Assembly: GCF_020177335.1 (NCBI RefSeq) | Contig: NZ_JAIVMG010000005.1 | Coordinates: forward strand, 219,410-283,409 | Source of the DNA: Stappia indica | GTDB taxonomy: Bacteria; Pseudomonadota; Alphaproteobacteria; Rhizobiales; Stappiaceae | Reading direction: 5' to 3' | DNA: 64,000 nt | Part shown: in pieces, positions 41,229 to 49,776 of the stretch | How the letters are laid out: each line of letters begins with the position of its first letter | Numbering within the stretch: position 1 is the stretch's first letter | Position numbers and translations under genes: made by a program | The notes under the pieces: model-generated | What the model saw: the letters and a program-made list of their open reading frames with translations, nothing else | What the model was told of the DNA's origin: nothing | Databases searched by the model: none

Positions 41229-42229
41229 TGTGCGGTCTTACCGGGTTCTTTACAGGATGCCAGTTCGCGCGCGATTGCGACAAGGCGCACACCGCCTGCC
41301 CCCACCGGATGGGTCCTCGCCTCTTCGCCAACTGGCACGAGAAGGCCAGCGTCCGGCGATCCCCCCGCAGAGTGATCGACCCGGAGGACGTCCACCTCGA
41401 CCTCTTCCCCAGAGACCTCGTGCCGGTCGCCAGTCACGAGATCGTCACGTCGCGGTATCCGGAGAAGATCCCGCACCTTCTGGCACTCTGGCTCTATCGC
41501 TACCTGACGTTCACGGTGAATCTCGAGACGCTCGTGGTCAACACGACAACCAGCAGGCTGGTGTCCAACAAGGCTCCCGTTGCGCTTTCCGGGGACGAGA
41601 TCCTGTTTGCCTACAAGGTCTATTGCGACGAGGCCTATCACGCCCTGTTCTGTGCCGACATGCTGCAACAGGTGTACAGTCAGAGCGACTTCCGTCCGGC
41701 ACCGCAAGGGCGCCCCAGCTTCCTGCTTGAATACGAAAAGATCGATGGAGACCCGGTCGAGACGGCAATCAGGCAGTTCATTTTCACGGCCGTCTCGGAG
41801 ATGCTGATCACCGTCAGCCTGAACAACGTGCGCGAGGGGCTGAAGGAAAACACGCCCCTCGCGATCCGGCAGATCATGACCGACCATGCCCAGGATGAAA
41901 GCCGGCATCACGCCTTCTATCGGGACATATTGAAGACCTTTCTCGGACAGCTTGCGAAGGACGAGGCGGTTCGCCTTGCGGCAAGCATGCCGAACTACCT
42001 GATGGCGTTCGTGGCTCCCGATATCCCGAACATTGTCGCCGAGTTGGAGTTCGTCGGCCTGAGCCCGGATGAGGCTCGCCAGGTCTGTGCCGAAACCTAT
42101 CGCGACCAGACTGTCACCGATTACGCGAGAGCCTGCTCTACGGGCCTGGCCGGCCTGCTGGAGGAAACCGGACTGCTCGAACGCGAGGATGTCGCCGAGC
42201 GTTTTGCGACTGCCGGCATAACAGGCTGA
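41228..42229 (+). CDS. AurF/CmlI-like diiron N-oxygenase
   Basis: 333 residues. All seven metal ligands of AurF (Glu101, Glu136, His139, Glu196, His223, Glu227, His230) have counterparts at almost the same numbers: Glu100 in NLE, Glu135 and His138 in DEAYH, Glu191 in SEML, and His220, Glu224 and His227 in DHAQDESRHH. The family oxidises amines to hydroxylamines, nitroso or nitro groups. The ATG at 41228 is shared with the preceding stop (TGATG) and has GGGGGG upstream. The N-terminus, MCGLTGFF, looks like the start of an Ntn glutamine amidotransferase, but nothing after it fits; a second ATG at residue 28 is possible. The substrate is probably an amino acid or its derivative made by this cluster. 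Confidence 0.87.
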   Translation: MCGLTGFFTGCQFARDCDKAHTACPHRMGPRLFANWHEKASVRRSPRRVIDPEDVHLDLFPRDLVPVASHEIVTSRYPEKIPHLLALWLYRYLTFTVNLETLVVNTTTSRLVSNKAPVALSGDEILFAYKVYCDEAYHALFCADMLQQVYSQSDFRPAPQGRPSFLLEYEKIDGDPVETAIRQFIFTAVSEMLITVSLNNVREGLKENTPLAIRQIMTDHAQDESRHHAFYRDILKTFLGQLAKDEAVRLAASMPNYLMAFVAPDIPNIVAELEFVGLSPDEARQVCAETYRDQTVTDYARACSTGLAGLLEETGLLEREDVAERFATAGITG

Positions 42230-42274
42230 GCGCGTCGCACCGGCAAACGATGCAAGGCCAACGAGGGGGAAACC

Positions 42275-43072
42275 ATGGGAACGGCGAAAGAACAACCTGC
42301 ACTGGTCGACCAATACAGCGAAAGGGGCGCGGTCTTCGACTTCCTGGATCCGGATGGAAGTGTTCCCGCGGAAACGCTCCCGGGACACGCCTACGAACCG
42401 ACGACGACGACGATCCTCGACGCGCTCATGAAGAAGGTGGCCGCGCCGGTGCTGCTCGATATCGGCGCACATTACGGCTACTTCACCTGCCTGATGTCGC
42501 AACTCTACCCGCACGCCGACATCCACGCCTTCGAACCGGGCGCCGTGCAGTTCGACGTGTTGCAACAGAACCTCGCGCTCAACCGACTGCCCGCAAGGCT
42601 GCACAAGGTCGCGCTGTCGGACAGCAACGGAACCGTCTCGTTTACCGACCGGACCATGAGGGCGAAGGACGGATTTCCCACCGAGACGGTCGAGGCCGCG
42701 CGCTGGGACGACTATGCGGCGCGGGAAGACATCGACGCGAACATCGCCAAGATCGACGTGCACGGCGCCGAGGGGAAGGTCCTGGCTGGCATGGCGGAAA
42801 CGCTCGGCAGACAGATCCGTCACGTTCTGGTCGAGGTGCACGCCGACGACCTTCTGGTCGACTACTCGCATGACCAGATCCTCGCGATGCTCAGGGACGC
42901 GGGCATGACGATCTACGAATGCCTCGACTTCCGGACCTGCGAGCAGCCGCACTTCCACCCGATGAGCGACGACGACCGGAAATCCTTTGCCGATCCGGAA
43001 CAATGGACGGCGAAGCAGATCAAGTACGAAAGGCTCATCTACGCCACGACCGACAGTCAGATCTGGGAGTGA
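42275..43072 (+). CDS. FkbM-family SAM-dependent methyltransferase
   Basis: 265 residues with the SAM site VLLDIGAHYGYFTCLMSQL (about 64-82), then IHAFEPG and VQFDVLQQNLALN, and AKIDVHGAEGKVLAGM as the FkbM-specific motif. These enzymes O-methylate sugars and polyketides, sometimes N-methylate. The ATG at 42275 follows GAGGGGGAAACC. It lies 45 bases after the N-oxygenase stop, so O-methylation of an N-hydroxyl or of a carboxyl is possible; this is inference. Confidence 0.88.
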   Translation: MGTAKEQPALVDQYSERGAVFDFLDPDGSVPAETLPGHAYEPTTTTILDALMKKVAAPVLLDIGAHYGYFTCLMSQLYPHADIHAFEPGAVQFDVLQQNLALNRLPARLHKVALSDSNGTVSFTDRTMRAKDGFPTETVEAARWDDYAAREDIDANIAKIDVHGAEGKVLAGMAETLGRQIRHVLVEVHADDLLVDYSHDQILAMLRDAGMTIYECLDFRTCEQPHFHPMSDDDRKSFADPEQWTAKQIKYERLIYATTDSQIWE

Positions 43073-43078
43073 GGAACG

Positions 43079-43897
43079 ATGGCGAATGCTGCAGCGGCCA
43101 CAGGGCAGAAGAACGATTCCGCCGCGACCAGAGAAACCCCATCCGTCAGCGGCAAGGAGGATCCCGCGAAGGGGCACGCGGACAACCTCATGACCCTGGG
43201 TGACGGCCTCGGGGCGGGAAACGGAAGCTGGACCTTTGCCGGCAACGTCCACAAGGTGTTCGATCAACACGTGTCGAAGTCCGTTCCGCTTTACACGGAA
43301 AGCCACGAAGTGGGCGTCCAGATGTCGGATTTCTTCATTCACGAAGGGTCGGTCGTCTACGACATCGGCTGTTCCACAGGGACACTCCTGCGGAAACTGG
43401 CGACGTACCACAAGGGCAAGAACGTCCGGTTTGTCGGCATCGATCCGGTGCCCGACATGATCGCGGACGCGCGGGAGAGGTCTCGGGATTTCGACAACAT
43501 CGAGTATGTCGTCGCTGACGTGGTCGACTTCGACTTCCTGAAAGCCGACCTGATCCTCTCCTACTACACGCTTCAGTTTGTTTTGCCGAAGCATCGCCAG
43601 GAGGTCTTCGACAAGATCTTCTCCTCCCTCAACTGGGGGGGTGGCTTGATCCTTTTCGAGAAGATGAGGTTTCCCGACGCCCGCTTTCAGGACATCACTA
43701 TGCAGCTCTATCAGGAGTTCAAGCTGATGAACGGTTATTCGGCGACCGACATCATCGGCAAGAGCCGGAGCCTGAAGGGGGTTCTGGAGCCGTTTTCCGA
43801 GGCGGCGAACCGCGACCTCATGTCGAGAGCCGGCTTCACCGACATGACAAGCATCATGCGGTACCTGTCGTTCGTCGGCTACCTGGCGATCAAGTAG
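43079..43897 (+). CDS. CmoA-like class I methyltransferase
   Basis: 272 residues. Motif I is VVYDIGCSTGTLLRKLA and the acidic end of strand two is FVGIDPVPDMI. The later part matches the carboxy-SAM synthase CmoA well by eye: YYTLQFVLPKHRQEVFDKI, then GGGLILFEKMRFPDARFQ and LMNGYSATDI followed by SRSLKGVLEP. CmoA makes carboxy-SAM for tRNA uridine-34 modification. Here it lies in a secondary-metabolite cluster, without CmoB. I cannot judge whether the carboxy-SAM-binding Arg is kept, so it could be a plain methyltransferase or a supplier of carboxymethyl groups. The N-terminal 40 residues are a polar extension. Confidence 0.82.
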   Translation: MANAAAATGQKNDSAATRETPSVSGKEDPAKGHADNLMTLGDGLGAGNGSWTFAGNVHKVFDQHVSKSVPLYTESHEVGVQMSDFFIHEGSVVYDIGCSTGTLLRKLATYHKGKNVRFVGIDPVPDMIADARERSRDFDNIEYVVADVVDFDFLKADLILSYYTLQFVLPKHRQEVFDKIFSSLNWGGGLILFEKMRFPDARFQDITMQLYQEFKLMNGYSATDIIGKSRSLKGVLEPFSEAANRDLMSRAGFTDMTSIMRYLSFVGYLAIK

Positions 43898-43976
43898 CTG
43901 CAACCGGGCCAAAAGCTGCAACCGGTCATACCGCTGCCGCGCGACTTTCGCACAGACAGCATCAGGAAGAGAACAG

Positions 43977-45188
43977 ATGTCCACCGACCATGCTGCTACG
44001 GCGCCGGGAACCTACAGGCTCGCAACCGACAGCATCTACCTGCGTTCCTGGGCATGCGTGTTGCTGTCCATGTCCGGGACCTTTCTTCTGCTCCTTTCCA
44101 TCTCCGCGCTGGTTTACGAGCAGACCGGTTCGGCCTTCCTGTCCTCGGCGGTTTTCGGCACGCAGTGGCTCCTTGCCATCGCCAGCCCGCCCGCGGTCGG
44201 CTGGCTCACCTCCCGGTTCAAGATCATCGACATCCTTGTCTGGAACGACGTCGCGGCGGCGGGTCTGGTGGTCCTGGTGGCACTCGCCCTGCAGTGGTCG
44301 GTGTGGCTGTGCCTCGGACTTCTGGCGGTTCACGGGTTTCTGGAGGCGACGAACAAATCCCTGCGGATACTTCCCTTGAAGGCACATGTGCCGCCGACGT
44401 CGATCAAGCAGGCAATCTCGTATTTTGCCACCTCCCAGTATCTGGCCTCCTCCTTCGGCGCCATACTCGGACTGCTGATGATCAACCGGATCTCTATTCT
44501 GGAGATTGCCTATCTGGATGCCCTGACCTTCCTGGCATCCGCACTCCTTTACCGAAGCCTGAAGAGTGTCCGGATCGATGTCCCGAAGGGAGCGCAACGC
44601 CGGCGGGAAGTGGTGGCGCTGGCGAAGACTGATCCTGTCCTCTTGCGGGCGGCCTGCTACCTGGTGCTGTCCACCGCCGTCTTCCAAGGCTATCACAACG
44701 TCGCGCGCACGGAATTTGCCTTCCAGTACCTAAACCTTGATCACGACGGAACGATGTACATTCAGATCGTCAGCAGTATCGGGATCATGGTCGGAGCGGT
44801 TGCCGCCGGTCGCCTGCAAGGGTTCATGAACGCGTACAGGTCCGCCCTGCCGCTGGTTGCCGCGGTAGGGATGCTCTGCATCGGCACATTCCTTCCTCTG
44901 GGGCCAGTTGGACGGTTGGCGATGTACGGGCTGTTCATCATGACCTTCGAGGTCGCGTTCGTCGTTTTCCAGGCTGACATGGTTGCACGAACCCCCATCG
45001 AACTCCTGCCCACGGTCAATGCCTACAGCCTCGCCGGCATGACCAGCGGCATGATGCTGGTGGTCTATCTCGGAGCCTGGGCGACCGACATGACTTCGCT
45101 GCTGGCGGTGGCATCGGCACTCGCTATAGTGGCAGTATTCGTCAGCCTCGCAGTCAACCTGCGAACCAATCCGGAGCGCCCGGCCTGA
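43977..45188 (+). CDS. MFS transporter, probable exporter
   Basis: 403 residues with about twelve hydrophobic spans. It begins after a short polar head with SWACVLLSMSGTFLLLLSISALVYEQ, and VGWLTSRFKIIDILVW holds the loop 2-3 basic pattern. It belongs to the DHA3/EntS-like drug and siderophore efflux type rather than sugar importers. In the middle of a biosynthetic cluster its likely role is product export and self-protection. Its stop overlaps the ATP-grasp start by one base. Confidence 0.88.
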   Translation: MSTDHAATAPGTYRLATDSIYLRSWACVLLSMSGTFLLLLSISALVYEQTGSAFLSSAVFGTQWLLAIASPPAVGWLTSRFKIIDILVWNDVAAAGLVVLVALALQWSVWLCLGLLAVHGFLEATNKSLRILPLKAHVPPTSIKQAISYFATSQYLASSFGAILGLLMINRISILEIAYLDALTFLASALLYRSLKSVRIDVPKGAQRRREVVALAKTDPVLLRAACYLVLSTAVFQGYHNVARTEFAFQYLNLDHDGTMYIQIVSSIGIMVGAVAAGRLQGFMNAYRSALPLVAAVGMLCIGTFLPLGPVGRLAMYGLFIMTFEVAFVVFQADMVARTPIELLPTVNAYSLAGMTSGMMLVVYLGAWATDMTSLLAVASALAIVAVFVSLAVNLRTNPERPA

Positions 45189-46462
45189 TGGCACACGTAC
45201 TTTTCGGAAGTATCAATCAGATGGGCCTCGGCGCGCTGCGCTCCGCGGTCGCACGCGGCCACTCGGTCTCGATGATCACCACGCCCGATCTGGCGAGCTT
45301 TTTCCGCGACGACCCGGAAAACCCAATACTCGACAAGGTCAACGTCGAGACCATCGACGACTACACCGATACCGATGCATTGACCGAGGCGGTGCAACGC
45401 ATCCACCAGCGGTATCCCATTGATGCCGGCATCCCGATCTTCTCTGCCTCCGCCTGGCCGCTCACCGAGGCATGTGCACGCCTGGGGATACGCTCCACTT
45501 CGGCAAAAGCCACCCATCTTGCAGGAGCAAAGTTCGCTTGCCGGCAGCGCCTTGCCGAACGCGGCATCTGCGATCTGCCATGCATGCTGGCGGAAAGCGC
45601 TGCGGACGCCCTGGATTTCGCCTCGAGGTACGGGTTTCCGATAGTCCTGAAACCAAACCGGGGTCTGGGCAGCATCGCCGCTAAGGTTGTCTCCACTCCT
45701 GAGGAGATCGAGGAATACTACCGGGACTACAACAACCTTCTGTCCTCCTTGACGGGAGGTCTCAGGCAGGAGTTTTCCGCAGATGGCCGCATCATTGCCG
45801 AGGCCTTTCTGGACGGCACGCTCTGCTCTGCGGAAGTGGCGGTGGCAAGCGACGGCTTCAAGCTTCTCGCACTCTCGCGCCGGAAGAGGTCCGGAACCAC
45901 GGATATCAACGAACTCGGTTCGACGATGCCCGGCGTCACGGATCCCGACAGCGTCGCCCACATCCACGACTATGTGGCATCCGTGATCGATGCGCTCGGT
46001 TTCGATCGCGGCATCTTCCATGTCGAACTCATTCTCGATGCCGATGAAAAGCCCAGTCTGCTTGAGGTGAACCCCCGGCTGATGGGCGGGACGCTGCCTC
46101 TGCTCTACAAGAGCCTCACCGGCGCCGACGTCTACGATATTCTCATCGACACATTTCTCGACAAGCCGATGGGCCCTCCGCCGGCGATGACGGCATCGGT
46201 CGCCTCGCGGGTGCTGGGCGCGCGCGAACGCGCCACGGCAAGAGCCGATCTCGACGACAACTGGCAGGCGGCCTTCGCAGCCGATACGGTCTTTTGCGAC
46301 ATCCCCCTGCAAAAGGGTCAGACGGTGGAGAGGCTCGACCACAATCTCTGCTCGTTCGGGATGTTCGCCGTATCGGCGGCGACACCGGAGGAAGCCGATG
46401 CGAAGGCAGATCGACTTCTCAAGCAGATGGAAAAGGTTATCGGCATCCCGCTCTGTCACTGA
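45188..46462 (+). CDS. ATP-grasp amide ligase
   Basis: 424 residues. After an N-terminal Rossmann-like domain (MAHVLFGSINQMGLGALRSA), the ATP-grasp fold is seen in FPIVLKPNRGLGSIAAKVV (phosphate and adenine contacts) and in FHVELILDADEKPSLLEVNPRLMGG with the Glu and Asn metal ligands. The C-terminal 90 residues contain a third domain of the carbamoyl-phosphate/biotin carboxylase type. Such stand-alone ligases join amino acids to make dipeptides (BacD, DdaF and alike). This supplies the only evident bond-forming enzyme of the cluster, since no NRPS or PKS is present. Confidence 0.88.
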   Translation: MAHVLFGSINQMGLGALRSAVARGHSVSMITTPDLASFFRDDPENPILDKVNVETIDDYTDTDALTEAVQRIHQRYPIDAGIPIFSASAWPLTEACARLGIRSTSAKATHLAGAKFACRQRLAERGICDLPCMLAESAADALDFASRYGFPIVLKPNRGLGSIAAKVVSTPEEIEEYYRDYNNLLSSLTGGLRQEFSADGRIIAEAFLDGTLCSAEVAVASDGFKLLALSRRKRSGTTDINELGSTMPGVTDPDSVAHIHDYVASVIDALGFDRGIFHVELILDADEKPSLLEVNPRLMGGTLPLLYKSLTGADVYDILIDTFLDKPMGPPPAMTASVASRVLGARERATARADLDDNWQAAFAADTVFCDIPLQKGQTVERLDHNLCSFGMFAVSAATPEEADAKADRLLKQMEKVIGIPLCH

Positions 46463-46678
46463 CAGGGCGCGGCATGCCGGCGCCGCCGCGCTGCCATTGC
46501 CCGGCCCGCGACCTTGCTGTCGCGGTCTTCTGCCGGCAATGCCTTTTCGGCGCCCGGCGTACCGCGCATCCAATCGGCTTTGCCGCAGAACGCCGGTTCG
46601 CCATTTCCTCATGATGCGCCATGACAACCCGGCCAGGATCTTGACAGCGACCCCACGCGGCTTGTGAAAGGAACAGAG

Positions 46679-47323
46679 ATGTACGTCCCCCCCCATTTCG
46701 ATGAGCCCAACCAGGACGTCCTTCACGAACTGATCGAAAACAACCCGCTCGGCGCCTTGATCACCCACGGAAAGAGCGGACTGGACGCCAATCACATTCC
46801 CTTCGAACTCAACCGGACCCAGGGGAAGCATGGCACTCTTCATTGCCACGTCGCGCGTGCAAACCCGGTCTGGCAGGACGTGAAGACCGGCGACGAAGTG
46901 CTCATCGTGTTCCGGGCCGGCGATGCTTACATCTCGCCAAACTGGTATCCGAGCAAGCACGTGTTTCACACGCAGGTTCCGACATGGAACTACCGTGTTG
47001 CACATGCCTACGGCCGCATCACGGTCCATGATGACACGGCCTATGTCCGCCGCAATGTCGCCCGGTTGAGCCACATGCACGAGGCCGCCCAGCCCGCCCC
47101 ATGGAAGATGGGCGACGCTCCAAGGGACTTCATCGAGACCATGGTCAAGGCGATCGTCGGGCTGGAGGTCGAGATTACTCGCCTGGTCGGCAAGGCCAAG
47201 CTCAGCCAGAACAAGGAGCCGAAAGACATCCGCAATGCCGGCGAAATGCTGAATGCCCAGGGCGACCGGCACCTCGGCAACGCAATGCTTTCAGCCGCCG
47301 CCCGAAAGTCCGGCGGGGACTGA
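46679..47323 (+). CDS. PaiB-family FMN-binding protein
   Basis: 214 residues from the ATG at 46679 (MYVPPHF), with GAAAGGAAC upstream. The PaiB pattern is complete: MYVPPHFDEPNQDVLHELIE, then NPLGALITHG, GTLHCHVARANPVW, VLIVFRAGDAYISPNWYPSK, PTWNYRVAHAYG and the C-terminal KLSQNKEPKD. It adopts a split-barrel FMN fold. In Bacillus PaiB is named a negative regulator; as the last gene here it could act as an oxidoreductase in the pathway. A 216-base gap without a clear gene separates it from the ATP-grasp gene. Confidence 0.87.
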   Translation: MYVPPHFDEPNQDVLHELIENNPLGALITHGKSGLDANHIPFELNRTQGKHGTLHCHVARANPVWQDVKTGDEVLIVFRAGDAYISPNWYPSKHVFHTQVPTWNYRVAHAYGRITVHDDTAYVRRNVARLSHMHEAAQPAPWKMGDAPRDFIETMVKAIVGLEVEITRLVGKAKLSQNKEPKDIRNAGEMLNAQGDRHLGNAMLSAAARKSGGD

Positions 47324-47399
47324 GACGCGCGCCGCATCCCGTCGACGCCACGGCTCGGCCCTCCTGTTCTCATCCCATGCCCCGGGAACTGCCGGCGCC

Positions 47400-47612
47400 A
47401 TGCGCTTCGGCGATCAAGCGCGGGATAGGACCGCCGGCCTGGCTCAGCGCCGTGATCCAGACCGATCCGGTGAACTGCGATCCCTGATCTGTGTCCATTG
47501 TCTCGGGCTGCCCGTGGCTGGCGATGGCCCGTTCTGCGCCTCGTTGCAGAAGTCGGCATGCATCGTGTTGCCGAACCGCCAACTCAAAACCTTGCGGGAG
47601 GCCCAGTCCAGT
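47400..47612 (-). pseudogene. Decayed IS3-type transposase fragment
   Basis: On the minus strand DWASRKVLSWRFGN and, in another frame, HGQPETMDTDQGSQFTG are the central part of an IS3-family DDE transposase. A one-base deletion at about 47540 (just after ...HADFCNEA) splits the two frames. Neither the N-terminal part nor the last Glu region can be traced, so only about 200 bases remain. It lies immediately behind the second biosynthetic cluster and is consistent with past mobility of that region. Confidence 0.8.
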
Positions 47613-47745
47613 CTGTCAGGACCGGCGTTGCGGATCTCAGCGAGCCTATCGCTCCGCCCCGTGCGCCAAAATGGCGAAGTCGTATTTGGGCTGGCGCGTC
47701 CCAACGATCCACAAGGAGGGGCCGCAAGGCCAGGTTTCGCAACGT

Positions 47746-48249
47746 CTAACCGACGGGATCGGCGGAAAAGCTGCCGAACTGCCCTGCATGGAACAGCAGT
47801 GGCGCAGCTTCCTGGTCATGATCCAGATGCCGGACATGGCCCAGGAAAAGGACATGATCCCCTGCCTCGACCTGTTGTACGACATCGGCCACTATCAGAG
47901 CTGCGGCGCCGCGCAATACCGGCAGCCCGTGGCGTTCAAGGAAGACATCCGGCAATGTCGCGTCCGGTCGCCCCGCGAAATGCAGCGCATACGGGTGCAA
48001 GCGCTGGGACAGGATGTTCACCGCATAACGACCCGATTTCCGGAGTTTTCCCAGCATTTTCGACCGGCGATCGAGACAGATGGAGACCATCGGCGGGTCA
48101 AGCGAGACAGACATGAAGGCGCTGACCGTCATACCGTGATCGCCCTCGGACGTGCGGGTGGTGATGACCGTGACACCGGTGGCGAAACGGCCGCAGCAAT
48201 CGCGCAAGGCACGTGGGTCGATGGCCCCCTGAGCGGTGACGTCAGACAT
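47746..48249 (-). CDS. Flavin reductase-like FMN-binding protein
   Basis: 167 residues from the ATG at 48249, with AGGAG upstream. The split-barrel flavin reductase pattern is clear: RDCCGRFATGVTVITTR, HGMTVSAFMSVSLDPPMVSICLDRRSKM, and VLFLGHVRHLDHDQEAAPLLFHAGQFG. These supply reduced flavin to a two-component monooxygenase. No such monooxygenase is adjacent. The gene converges on the cluster's last gene and may simply be chromosomal. Confidence 0.87.
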   Translation of the reverse strand: MSDVTAQGAIDPRALRDCCGRFATGVTVITTRTSEGDHGMTVSAFMSVSLDPPMVSICLDRRSKMLGKLRKSGRYAVNILSQRLHPYALHFAGRPDATLPDVFLERHGLPVLRGAAALIVADVVQQVEAGDHVLFLGHVRHLDHDQEAAPLLFHAGQFGSFSADPVG

Positions 48250-48704
48250 GGAGATGTTCTCCTGACAAAAGGTGAAGCAGGCGCATATCCTCAAAGACCT
48301 GCGCTGCAATGAGGCGCGCGATCATCGCGGCACAGACGTGCGCTCGCCCTTAAACTGGCCGTTCGCGCCTTTTGCGGATCCTATTGCCGCTTGGACGCGC
48401 AGAAATCGTGCCACCGGAGAAAGTGCGTTGGCCTTCCCCGTCCGCACCCCAACAGGTCCCGCACGCAATACGCCGAGCCAAGCCGCTTCAGTTTATAGCG
48501 AACAGGAGCTTTGGAACGCTCCAGGCAACGCCCTCATAAATAAGGCCGACATGGCATGGGAATTGGCAAAGCCCCCCGAGGATGGGTGTGCGTCGCGGGC
48601 TTGTTGCCCGGTCAGCCGCGCTGACCACGCAGGGGTAAAGCCATATCGATCTCATTTAGGTATCTGGACGTTGGGACGTGGGCGCAAGCCGTTTTGGTCG
48701 CGAC
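48250..48704. other. Intergenic stretch, no gene recognised
   Basis: Between the flavin reductase start and the mesD stop, no frame shows family features in either direction. A rightward frame (48272-48772) is rich in Arg, Pro and Ala without pattern and overlaps mesD. I see no clear repeat or terminator. Confidence 0.5.
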
Positions 48705-49748
48705 TTACTCCGCCGCCAAGGAGACCGAAAGCTCCTGCCGGACGATCTCAGCGCCTGCGCCGAGCGCCCTGAGCTTGCCGCGAGCGACATCGCGGGAAAG
48801 CGGCGCCATTCCGCAATTGGTGCAGGGATAGAGCTTGTCCGCATCCACGAATTGCAGCGCCTTGCGCAAGGTCTCGGCCACCTTTTCCGGGGTTTCGACC
48901 GTATTGCTCGCCACGTCGATGGCGCCGACCATCACCTTCTTGCCGCGCAAGAGCTCGATCAGGTCCATAGGGACGTGCGAATTCTGGCATTCCAGCGAAA
49001 CCAGGTCGATATTGGAGGCCTGGAGCTTGGGGAAGGTCCGCTCATACTGGCGCCATTCCGAGCCGAGGGTCTTCTTCCAGTCAGTATTGGCCTTGATGCC
49101 GTAGCCGTAGCAGATATGGACGGCCGTCTCGCATTTCAGCCCTTCAATCGCACGTTCCAAGGTGGCAATGCCCCAGTCATTCACCTCATCGAAGAACACG
49201 TTGAAGGCGGGTTCGTCGAACTGGATGATATCGACCCCGGCGGCCTCGAGCTCGCGGGCTTCCTGATTGAGGATCGTTGCGAATTCCCATGCCAGTTTCT
49301 CGCGGCTGCGGTAGTGGGCATCGTAGAGCGTGTCGATCATCGTCATCGGTCCCGGCAGCGCCCATTTGATCGGACTGTCGGTCTGCGCGCGCAGGAATTT
49401 CGCATCCTCGACGAAGACCGGCTTGTCGCGGGATACGGCCCCCACAACGGTGGGAACGCTCGCGTCATAGCGGTCGCGGATCTTCACGGTCTCGCGCTTC
49501 TCGAAATCGACGCCGGTCAGATGCTCGATGAAGGTGGTGACGAAATGCTGACGGGTCTGTTCTCCGTCAGAGACGATATCAATCCCCGCGCGCTGTTGCT
49601 CAGAGAGGGTCACGCGCAAGGCGTCCTGCTTGCCCTCCACAAGCGCCGCGCCTTGTAGCTTCCAGGGCGACCAGAGCTTTTCGGGCTCGGCGAGCCAGCA
49701 GGGCTTGGGGAGACTGCCGGCGGTCGAGGTGGGGAGCAGCTTAGTCAT
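48705..49748 (-). CDS. mesD: MesD-type folate-independent methionine synthase (core MetE)
   Basis: 347 residues from the ATG at 49748. It corresponds to the C-terminal catalytic half of MetE only. The Zn/homocysteine site is seen in AVHICYGYG (His, Cys) and YPCTNCGMAPL (second Cys), with the FDEPAFNVFFDEV and LVSLECQNSHVPMDL segments. It follows mesX (DUF1852) by 28 bases. In Acinetobacter, MesD proteins make methionine without folate and depend on the oxygenase MesX, which is the basis for this name. The methyl donor is not known. Confidence 0.85.
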   Translation of the reverse strand: MTKLLPTSTAGSLPKPCWLAEPEKLWSPWKLQGAALVEGKQDALRVTLSEQQRAGIDIVSDGEQTRQHFVTTFIEHLTGVDFEKRETVKIRDRYDASVPTVVGAVSRDKPVFVEDAKFLRAQTDSPIKWALPGPMTMIDTLYDAHYRSREKLAWEFATILNQEARELEAAGVDIIQFDEPAFNVFFDEVNDWGIATLERAIEGLKCETAVHICYGYGIKANTDWKKTLGSEWRQYERTFPKLQASNIDLVSLECQNSHVPMDLIELLRGKKVMVGAIDVASNTVETPEKVAETLRKALQFVDADKLYPCTNCGMAPLSRDVARGKLRALGAGAEIVRQELSVSLAAE

Positions 49749-49776
49749 CGGATAACCTTGTCTTTCTTGAGGTGGG

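Noticed and set aside
41228..41311. Reading the MCGLTGFF start as a glutamine amidotransferase domain
   Set aside because: Only the first eight residues fit; the rest of the protein is AurF-like with all metal ligands, and no Ntn hydrolase strands follow.
41093..43984. Very long leftward open frame (963 codons) opposite the aminotransferase-to-CmoA-like genes
   Set aside because: It spans several well-supported plus-strand genes with clear motifs and ribosome-binding sites. Its own translation has no recognisable domain, only Val/Arg/Asp-rich text.
45065..47272. Leftward open frame (735 codons) opposite the ATP-grasp and PaiB genes
   Set aside because: Shadow of plus-strand coding sequence, without motifs.
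48272..48772. Rightward frame of 166 codons between the flavin reductase and mesD
   Set aside because: Low-complexity Arg/Pro/Ala sequence, overlaps the mesD 3' end and shows no ribosome-binding site or family feature.
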